A stretch of DNA of 64,000 nt from Tribonema minus (Eukaryota; Sar; Xanthophyceae; Tribonematales; Tribonemataceae): contig JAFCMP010000514.1 of NCBI GenBank assembly GCA_017506865.1, positions 1,116,001 to 1,180,000 on the forward strand, in the 5' to 3' direction. Below the pieces are notes generated by a model. It did not search any database and had not been told where the DNA came from. It saw nothing but the letters and a program-made list of their open reading frames with translations. Below, one piece after another: positions 56,701-64,000 of this stretch (position 1 is the stretch's first letter; each line of letters starts with the position of its first letter). The position numbers and the translations under genes are program-made.

Positions 56701-59700
56701 GTGCGGCAAGTGCGGCGGGCTCAGATGTATGTATAATGTTGAAGTAATATGTTACTAACTTGTACGATAACTTTTGTTTTTGTAATGTTGAAGTATGACG
56801 TCCAAGCGTGCGTGTACATGCCGCCGCAACGTCCTGGCCTGCTGACGCAAAGACATGCGAGTGCTCTCCTCAAACCGAAGTACATCAAACTGCGACGCGT
56901 GTCGCAACGCAATGAGCTCATGCACTGTGTTGCTGCTGCTGAGCCGCCTGCTGGTGCGTAGACCTAACCGTGACCCTAAGCCTGACCCTGTCTCAAAGCG
57001 TGAACGCTTTTTCGTGGAAGCCCTTCACTGCCATCGGTGGTTGGCAGCCATGGCCGCCGTGACTGCGTGATTACACTTGAAGTTACACTTAAAGATGTAA
57101 TGACAGATGCTCGTGTCTCGCCGAGCTGACACGCTTATTGGTGGTGGTGTGCGACTGCTCAACTTCAACTTGAACTTGCAGTACCCGAGCAGCCCAGACG
57201 CTAGGTGGGCCACATGCCATACGCTACCTACCCCTTCGCCCCTCCCCCTGTTCCCCCCCCAAAGGCGTGCATGATACGCCCTGCAACGTCAGATGACTCA
57301 TGCACTCGTTGACTCCTGAATCATATCAAATTGGCGCATGTGTGTAGATTGCACGTGTATGCGTGCCTGCACAATTACACAATGTAGACCTGGGCTCTGA
57401 GAAATACGCCGCGGTGCACTGCGGCAACTCATTGAAGTTTGGTCAGCATCAAAGCTTGGTGCCCCAGCGTACTGAAGCTGTTGCTGCTGACCCTCCTGTT
57501 CTGTTCTGATCTGCGGTCTTTACCATTCCTTACAATAGTACTTCGAATTGCAACTATTTGTTGATGTCTAGACTCATCATTGCACTCCAGTAGTGCTGGC
57601 GGTAACCTTAAGTTCGTATTGACCCCGTTGTCTCCGCAACCATGCCACAATGACAATACACATCATGTCAAGTTGACATTCACCCGTGCACATGGTGATC
57701 ACTTGACTTGAACAGATTTGAAGCTGCTTGCAATTACGTGTCAGGCATGGGTATTCATAAGGAGATCGCTGCAGTACAATGCTGCTAGTAACGCATGCTG
57801 TGGTTGAGAATCATGTAGTTGTGCTGGAGTGCCTCCCATATATATGCTACATACATGGAGCTACAATCGTGCGTGCGTGTATCATGTACAACAAAGACCA
57901 GACACGAAATACTAGAATCAGCTACTGTATCACAACAGATATCACGCACAGACTACTTGAGCCACTTAGTATTCGCACGCGGTTGTCTCCTCCATGGCGC
58001 ACGAGTACGCGAACACCATCTTGCCGTCGCCGCCGTCACCTGGGATGTGCAGGCCTGCGCAGTCGTAATGGTTGGTGTGGGTGTTGGCCCAGCCAGTGAT
58101 GTGCTTCTTGGTCAAGGGGGCGACATAATGCCTGGACTGTCGGGTCCTCGGGCAGATGTTGTCCGCATACTCATGCGCAATGGAGGAGACTGTCGTTTGC
58201 GGATACAATGTGGTTCAAGTAATCTGTGCACGATCTCTGTGACAGGGAGCCATGGTCATCACTGACCCCCAACACACGTCTCATTTTCTGGCTCACATTC
58301 AGCTCGATCTGTGTCATACATGTTATATAAGTATATGGAGATGAATCAAAAGATCGTAGAGCTTCAGGTGACAAAGGATGGTTGGCCGCAAGTGCCTTCC
58401 ACCAATAACCGTGGTCGCCGCTGTTGCAGTCACTGGCCACGAGTCAAACAGTGCCATCATATCCACAGGTCAAAATGTGATCTCCTTCAATTCTGTTCTG
58501 AGTCAAAGTAAATGAATGCACGCTTGTCCAATGCAGCAACGGAGGCCCCAGCTGATGCAACGGAAGCCCCAGCTGGTGCAACAGAAGCCCCAGCTGATAC
58601 AACGGAAGCGCCGGCAGATCATGCAACGGAGGCCCCGGTTGACGCCGCAGCAATAGAGGCCCCAGCTGGCGCCGCAGCAACGGAGGCACCAGCGGACGAT
58701 GGTGCAACTGAAGCGCCGGCAGATGATGCCGCAGCGACGGAGGCACCAGCTGATGATGCCGCAACAGAGGCCCCAGCTGATGATGGCGCAACGGAGGCTC
58801 CAGCTGATGATGGCGCCACAGAGGCCCCAGCTGACGATGCTGCCACTGAGGCCCCTGCAGATGGCAGGATGCTCGCACCATCAGACACAACGAGTACTCC
58901 CACGACCGTCACCACCAGCAGCGGCAGCAGTGGCAGCAGCAGCACCACTGTCAGCACCAGCACCGGCGGCACCAGCGGCGGCAGCAGCGGCACCAGCAGC
59001 AGCAGCGGGACCACGACTGGCACTGTCGGCAGCACCACCACCACCGCCAGCGGCACCGGCACTGGCACCAGCGGCAGCAGCAGCAGCGACAGCACGGGCA
59101 GCACCACCATGAGCAGCAGCAGCGGCAGCAGCACTTTTGGGGGTCCCAACAGCCGCCGCAACAGGGTCCTGGCTGCCTCTACGTCATCAGCAAGCACATC
59201 TCAGAGCATAACTGCGTCCGGTGGCATTCCGGCCATCACCATGCCGCCTGTGGCCACTACCGGATCGTCAACTGGCAGCACCGCCAGTGGCGGTACCGGC
59301 ACCAGCGGCAGCACTGGCAGCAGCACAGGCAGCAGCACGAGCGGCAGCATAAGCGGCAGCACCAGCGGCAGTACCAGCGGTGGTGGCAGCACAGGCAGCA
59401 GCGGCAGCACAGATAGCAGTGGCAGCACAGGCAGCACCACTACCAGCAACAGCACTAGCAGCGCTGGCAGCACAGGCAGCAGCAAAAGCACAGGCAGCGG
59501 TAGCACAGGCAGCAGCGGCAGCACAGACAGCAGCGGCAGCACAGGCAGCACCAGCGGCAGCACCAGCGGCAGTAGCAGTGGCAGCAGCAGTGGCAGCAGC
59601 AGCGGCAGCAGCAGCGGCAGCACCAGCGGGAGCACCAGCGGCAGCACCAGTGGCAGCACAAGCGGCAGCACCAGCAGCACCACCAGCGGCAGCAGCAGCG

Positions 59701-59864
59701 GCAGCAGCAGCACCAGTGGCAGCACAAGCGGCACCACCAGCGGCAGCACAAGCGGCAGCACCAGCGGCAGCAGCAGCGGCAGCAGCAGCGGCAGCACGGC
59801 TACTGTCAGCACTAGCAGCAGCACCCAGCGCCGCTTGCGCGGTGGCAGGGCGCTTGTTGCCTGA
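50725..59864 (+). CDS. Secreted protein with unknown globular region, TEAPAD repeats and Ser/Gly/Thr tail
   Basis: I do not recognise the family. The exons are 50725-50892, 51393-51500, 52273-52425, 53165-53440, one ending 54679 (start unresolved), 54787-54892, 56085-56345 and 58537-59864. All other joins keep phase. It begins with a signal peptide, MRGLATAAVLCLASGLEG, then ADEVCKQAPEAPEIKKVTTG. Two stretches resemble each other: PRPLYVRYDIINTKTKELIS and DNDNKYNVKYDIEVQAHVAS, suggesting duplicated beta-sandwich modules. The remainder includes AAPVWGDPTQPDGYVEDAFP, DVFFFADYGG, CITPGENWDLK, AYWDNVVSGFSPLQTRNLKA and EYYLSLELCDAAADDDPA. The last exon adds 13 TEAPAD-type repeats, then about 300 residues of SGSTSGS(S/T) repeats ending QRRLRGGRALVA. 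It resembles extracellular, O-glycosylated stalk proteins. Next to two CHRD genes it may belong to the cell covering. Confidence 0.75.
51627..51735 (+). repeat. Dispersed repeat A, copy 3
   Basis: ATTAATTCTCGCTCAGGGCG to CTCAACGACAAC. It is nearer to copy 1 (31290) than to copy 2, and lies within an intron of the secreted-protein gene. Confidence 0.85.
51738..52210 (+). repeat. Intronic tandem duplication, two units of about 250-300 bases
   Basis: AGTCAACCGCACTCCTGGGCGC... (51758) matches AGTCGACCAACTCCCGGCCG... (52045). GTAGCCGTTGCACAGTCGCCC (51970) matches the segment at 52158. No exon edge is recognisable in this unit. Confidence 0.7.
52910..53105 (+). repeat. Two copies of the secreted-protein fourth-exon 5' edge
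   Basis: CAG|GTCTACGCCGCCCCCGTC (real exon start 53165) occurs first at 52915-52990, extending through GYVEDAFPNVLG, and as a stub near 53084-53098. Pure-C tracts (52861-52877, 53125-53137) precede both the long copy and the real exon. Confidence 0.9.
55018..55140 (+). repeat. Minisatellite of CACCTGCGCTTGCG-like units
   Basis: About eight degenerate units of 12-18 bases built from TTGCGCTTGCG and CACCTGCG, in an intron of the secreted-protein gene. Confidence 0.7.
55239..55333 (+). repeat. Longest interstitial telomeric array, (TTAGGG)n
   Basis: About fifteen TTAGGG units, nearly perfect (one GTCAGGG and a few edge variants), inside an intron. Confidence 0.93.
56440..56965 (+). repeat. Two copies of the secreted-protein seventh-exon 3' edge
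   Basis: Exon end KEYYLSLELCDAAADDDPA|GTGCG (real 56345) is repeated at about 56446-56533 (KQYHLSLMLCDAAAAAAVEP) and as a remnant at about 56880-56960. Both keep CCGC(C)GCTGGTGCGT. The linker has GTTGAAGTA. Confidence 0.85.
57930..58250. repeat. Imperfect palindrome with arms of about 95 bases
   Basis: Plus strand 57935-58025 (CACAGACTACTTGAGCCACTT, ... GTCTCCTCCATGGCGCACGAG) matches the reverse complement of 58150-58245 (CACAGATTACTTGAACCACAT, ... GTCTCCTCCATTGCGCATGAG). A spacer of about 125 bases does not pair. It is foldback-like and lies in the last intron of the secreted-protein gene. Confidence 0.7.
58330..58480 (+). repeat. Dispersed repeat B, copy
   Basis: From ATGAATCAAAAGATCGTAGAGC to GAGTCAAACAGTGCCATCAT. 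It aligns with 46436-46575 and 63125-63310 and carries CACCAATAACCGTGGTCGCC. Confidence 0.88.
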
Positions 59865-60797
59865 AACCTCAACGGCATGTAAGCGGCTCTCTGCGAGGTG
59901 CGTCAGCAGCAGCGTTGCAGCAGCAGCAGCAACAGCGGCGGCGACCGCAGCGACAGCGGCAGCGATGGGGGCAGGGGCAGCAAGTGTGCCACTAGCGGTG
60001 CCAGCGCCAGCGGCAGCAGTGGCACAAGCACAGCTTGATAGGGCGGCCGTCGCGCTGGCGGCACATGCAGCACCGATGGGCGCGAGCACAAGATAGCCTG
60101 CCTCAGATGTGGCTGCGAACTTTTTGAAACCGTTCCGGTACACGTGGTGCACTGGCGGGCGCTCAATGGTTTCATACCTAGGGTTTGTAGGGCATCAGCC
60201 ATCTCGCCACATGTGCAGTCGGGCAACAGAGGTTGGGGGGGTGGGAGGGGGTGCTGTCAGCACTGCTCAGCAGACTGCAGTGTCAACGCATCTCGCTTTG
60301 CGATTGGGTGTGTGCTTGATCTCAAGCAGCACCGCAAAGACTGAGCACTGCACTAGGGTTAGGGCTAGGGGGGTCGCATTGCGTGGAGACATAGCACCTG
60401 ACACATTGGTCAGCACACACACGCCACAGTATATATCTTGTGAGTCTTGGTCGCCGATCGCACTAATAGAAGTCATCTGCATTCCATTTCTAGCAGCCCG
60501 CAGGACCGTGTTACTTCCTGATGCTGTGGCTGCTTGTGGCTGCTGTGGCTGCTTGCAACCTGAGCTGCCTCCACCCCTTGCTGCAGCAGTCAACATCAAC
60601 ATCAACTGCAACCTCAAGTGACTGTGTCCTTATCAACAGCGGCGGCAAAATCTCATCACATGTTCGGCACATTGTTGAGAGGCTGCGTATTTCATTTACA
60701 ATACAAAACAAACTGCGGTCTGCATTGCGACAAGCGCCTTGCTCGCTATCTGGGTCCGGCGCGGCAAACTCAAATGGCACGAATGCGGCATCGCGGG
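59865..60797. other. Convergent intergenic region
   Basis: Between the 3' ends of the secreted-protein and coiled-coil genes. GC-rich near the left, with a short GGGTTAGGG at 60356-60365. No gene seen. Confidence 0.45.
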
Positions 60798-62389
60798 TTA
60801 TTCCCGTGATTGCGGCCCAAAGTCCATGTGCCTCAAAGCCCCGTCGCCTTCATCGCCCCACCCGTCGTCGCCACCCCCCTCCCAGTCCCCCACCCCCCTA
60901 GATTCCACGCGTGGCTGAAAATCAGAACTTGCATCGTCTGGCGCCGCGTAAGCGAGAGCGGAATCTTCCAGAAAGCGCTTGTTTGCGCCGCCCGACCCCT
61001 CGCGCAGCCCCCTCTCGAGCCGCGACAGCAGCAGCGGCAGCTCGCCCGCCAGCGCGGCGCGGCAGGGGGAGACGCGCCCCCCCTCCCCCTCCCCCTCCCC
61101 CTCGCGCTGAGCGCTGCTGCTTCCCCGCAGAACATGCGGAGCGCTGCTGCTGCCCTCTGCCGCGTGCTGCGCGCTGCTGAAGTCCGGCACAGCGCGTCGC
61201 GCGCCGCCGCCGCCGCCGCCGCGCCGCGCGCTGCTGCCGCCGCCGTCCAGCGACGGCGACGGCGGCGCCGTGTTCCCCCTCTGCTGCGCGCCGTGATGGA
61301 ACCGCTCCCCTCCCAAGGAGGGTGACAACGGCAGCGCCGCCGCCGCTGCCGCTGCTGCGCCCCTTTCGAAGAGCGCCGCCGCAGAGGAGCCGTCATCTGC
61401 AGCGCCGCCGCCGCCGCCGCCGCCAGCAGCAGCGGCGGCAGCTGCGCCGCAGAGTGTGCGCTCGAGGTCGGACTGCGCGCGGCGGTGCTGCTCCAGCAGC
61501 GCTCGACGCGCGCCGCGCGCAGCGTCGACGCGCGCGAGGTCTGCCTCTGCCGCTGCCCTGCGGCGGCGCTCCGCGGCGAGGTCGCGCAGCGCGCGCTCGC
61601 AGCGGTGCGCCGCCGCGGCGCTGCGCAGGGGCGTCAGGCGGGGGGGGGGCGATCAGTCCATGTGCGCATCTGGACACTTTTCAAAAGCATCAGGGGGCGG
61701 CAGGCTGGGAGCGTGCGTACTTGTGCTGCAGCCCCGCGAGAGCACCTGCGCCACGGCTAATCTTCCGCGCGCGCGCGAAGGTGAGCTGTTTCGCGGGCGC
61801 GAAACCTGGACCGCGCGACACGCCGTTGTCGCTGCCACCGCTGCTGCGCCGCACACAAGTCCTGCGAACGCTGCCGGCGAGCACGCTGCCGCCTGCGTCA
61901 CCGCCTGGGTAAACGCGTTGCACTGCACTCAGAGCCATGTAATGCAATGCGCCTCTTCTGTGGAAAGCACGGTCACAGCAGCACTTGACCCTCCCAGCCG
62001 CACCTCGAGCAGGCCCAGAGAATCAGCCTCAACGTACTATGTGAAGCATCCAACACAAGCGCCGTGCACTATTGTAGTCTCGGCGTGACGCACCGTTCGC
62101 GCCGCTCCTGCGCCAGCAGCGCTCGGCAGTCGCCGTCGCCGCCGCCGCCCTCCTGCCGCTCGTGGGCGCGAAACGGCCACGCCGCGTCCCCGTCCCCCCT
62201 CCCCCCCCCACGACACTGACTGTCGCCATCGCCAACGGTGTCGATGGCAGCGTCCGCGGCGGCATCGCTGCCGCCGCCGCCGCCGCCGCAGGTGCACGCG
62301 GAGGAGACGGAGAGGGTGAGCTCGCGGCGGCGCTCGCGCTCGCGCGCGAGGCACTCGTCCCTGTCCCTCTGCGCCCTGCGCACGTAGAT
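60798..62389 (-). CDS. Coiled-coil, Gly/Ala-rich protein, 5' part not found
   Basis: Function unknown. Exons 62389-62094 and 61620-60798 join at CG|C. They read IYVRRAQRDRDECLARERER, RRELTLSVSS, then a Gly/Asp linker, ALLAQERRERRAAAAHRCER, ALRDLAAERRRRAAAEADLA, RVDAARGARRALLEQHRRAQ, SDLERTL. Heptad-like charge and Leu/Ala spacing support a coiled coil of at least 70 residues. The rest is Gly/Ser/Arg-rich with three SSSA(P/Q) patches, ending in an acidic, Trp-containing tail (GDWEGGGDDGWGDEGDGA) and a stop. The upstream exon(s) should lie right of 62389 but I could not read one. The intron has a GTGCGTCACG donor and a GCGCAG acceptor. Confidence 0.6.
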
Positions 62390-62514
62390 CTGTACGGTGC
62401 AGCGCGGCGCGGCGGAGGCGGCAGCAGCGCAAAGGACGATCGCGGTGAGCGGCGGCGCGGCGTTCACGTGCTGCTATCCAGAGTTGTTCAAAAACGACAT
62501 GGGGGTTGGGGTTA

Positions 62515-62700
62515 AACTTCTGCTGCGGTTCAGGCACGGCACTCGTCCCTGTCCCTCTGCGCCCTGCGCACGCAGATCTGCGCAGCGCGGCGCGGCGGAG
62601 GCGACGCGAAGGGTAATTGCGGTGAGCGGCGCGGCTCCACGTGCGCTGAGCTCTGCTGCAGTTCAGAGTTGCTCTGAAAAGGTGCTCAGCAGCTGATGTA
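62515..62700 (-). repeat. Copy of the coiled-coil exon 5' edge and its upstream intron
   Basis: About 62531-62660 repeats 62345-62475: CCCTGTCCCTCTGCGCCCTG, CGCAGATCTG, GCGCGGCGCGGCGGAGGCG, then GGTGAGCGGCG. The copy carries the exon start (VRRAQRDRDEC on the minus strand) and 60-80 bases of the intron end. Confidence 0.85.
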
Positions 62701-64000
62701 TTCTCAAAAGTTTGTGGTGCAGCAAGCAGCGGGCCAGCTGTCCCTGACCCTAGCCCTACGCTGGCACGGGGGCCCCGCAGTGGTGCTGCGCCTCAGGATT
62801 GGGGTTAGGTTAGGGTGAGAGCTGCGGTGAGGAGACTTGGGGATAGGAATAGGGTTTGGAGTGGGGAGACTGCCGATCTTGGTCAGCCCGCGCTACGGGG
62901 CTGCTAAGCCCAACCCTATCCCTACGCAGCGCGCTTTTCCGTGCATGGACCTCGCAGCCGTGCTGTACATTAGGGTTAGGGTTGGGGTGAGGGCTGGGGT
63001 GAGGAGGCTTGGGGTTAGGGTAAGGGTTCGGTTACGCTGCTGCGGGCACACACGGCCCGTCTCGATGCGCGCTACAGTCCCATGGACTATGCTCCTGACG
63101 TGGTGTGAACGGGCAATGGTAAGGCTTTGTTGTTTATGAAAAACGAATCAAAAAGATCTTTGAGCTCTAAGTGACAAGGGATGGTTAGCCGCAAGTGCCT
63201 TCCACCAATAACCGTGATCGCCGCTGCCGCAGCCATTGGCCACGAGTCAAACAGTGCCACCATAACCTCAGTAGATAAGACTTCTGTGTGCAAGTTTTTT
63301 AGCGTTCGAGGCAAGGGTGTTCAGTATGGACAGGTCTCACGTGTTTGGTAGGCCAGCTCAGTTTATATTGCATGCTTAAGTACCCGAAACCCTATGTGTG
63401 TTTGCTCGCATACAGTCGTGATGGCCTCTTGCAGGCACCCGCCAAGTATCTGCTCTGCCAGCAGTTATGGCATACTGAGGACAGTGAGTCTAGGGTGCGT
63501 CCGATAGACTGGGTTGCCCCAGAGACACCAAAGGCTGACAGCACCGTGCAGAGCGCGCTGCGGGAATTTGAAAGGGCGATGGCGATCAGGAATGCAACCC
63601 TCAACACATACTGTTGGAATATGAGATGGTCCAATACTGGGTGCATACCCTAGGGGTAGGGGATGGTCCAGTTCTAAGGGTTTCTCCAGGAATTTCTGCC
63701 AAGTTCTTGAAGGGTTATGGTGCCCCTACGGCAGCTACAAAGGGTACCTTCGCAGAGCATAATGTGCCACGAGTCAGACTTGTCCCCCATCACAATCGCC
63801 TGCATTTGCCACTCGACCTGGTCAGCAGCGCAATCACGTTTTTGCTCAATGTCAGGCTCATCATCTGGGGCAAGCGATACAGCGTCAGGCTTTTGCGAAG
63901 TACTCTTTGTAGACTATGAGTTCAGCGCTTCCTTTCGGATCGCCAGTACCCTTTCAGATTCCCGCAGCGCGTGCTATCATCATCCTTCCGTATCTCTGGG
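62701..64000. other. Right flank: degenerate telomeric repeats and repeat B, no clear gene
   Basis: Scattered GGGTTAGG/GGGGTTAGG units occur between 62795 and 63035. A long copy of dispersed repeat B lies at 63125-63310. A 102-residue open frame at 63345-63653 and a 101-residue one at 63614-63919 have no recognised family. Confidence 0.45.
63125..63310 (+). repeat. Dispersed repeat B, longest copy
   Basis: About 185 bases, from AAACGAATCAAAAAGATC through CACCAATAACCGTGATCGCC and CACGAGTCAAACAGTGCCAC to AAGACTTCTGTGTGCAAG. The tail is shared with the copy at 46436-46575 (AAGACTTTTGTGTGCGAG). Confidence 0.88.

Noticed and set aside
59201-60152. Long minus-strand open frames of 225 and 294 residues, Leu- or Ala-rich.
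   Set aside because: They are antisense of the SGST codon repeat and have no start context, domain or splice support.
63345-63919. Two overlapping frames near the right edge as an element-encoded protein.
   Set aside because: Neither shows a transposase, polymerase or other motif. Length is within chance expectation for this composition.

Overview
This is nuclear DNA from a eukaryote, most likely a flagellated microalga. Coding exons are very GC-rich and full of Ala/Gly homopolymers. Genes have long spliceosomal introns (mostly GT-AG, one clear GC-AG) and short TTAGGG-type telomeric repeats lie scattered inside. An intraflagellar transport gene means the organism, or its ancestor, builds cilia. 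A front-end lipid desaturase, two CHRD proteins and a secreted mucin-like protein would suit an alga. A haptophyte would fit, but nothing here fixes the lineage and no ribosomal RNA or plastid gene is present.

Layout, left to right: IFT52 (minus, 3' end off the left edge); an intronless bacterial-type uL15 with a mitochondrial presequence (plus); a small four-helix membrane protein (minus, 2 exons); an SDN/REXO5-type DEDDh exonuclease (minus, at least 4 exons); a two-finger CCCH protein (minus, intronless); a tentative basic low-complexity protein (plus); a 1449-residue zinc-finger-like plus three-repeat MYB protein (plus, 6 exons, summed length divisible by 3); a CHRD protein (minus); a TLC-like + cytochrome b5 + front-end desaturase protein encoded as one frame (plus); a second CHRD protein (plus) with the same internal exon lengths; a secreted protein with TEAPAD and Ser/Gly/Thr tail (plus, about 8 exons); and a coiled-coil protein (minus, 5' end not found). 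The stretches between hold short dispersed repeats, tandem repeats and no convincing genes.

The most striking property is shared by all seven of the genes with long multi-intron structures. Their introns carry tandem, decaying copies of the neighbouring exon edge, always including the splice site and some adjacent intron, commonly separated by a short AACTTCAAC/GTTGAAGTT motif. The extreme case is the MYB repeat-2 exon, with about a dozen copies in 1.6 kb. The intronless genes lack such copies. This looks like a recurrent process that lengthens introns by duplicating exon-intron junctions.

Exon joins were read by eye from splice motifs, reading phase and family homology remembered from known proteins. 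No alignment or transcript evidence was available.
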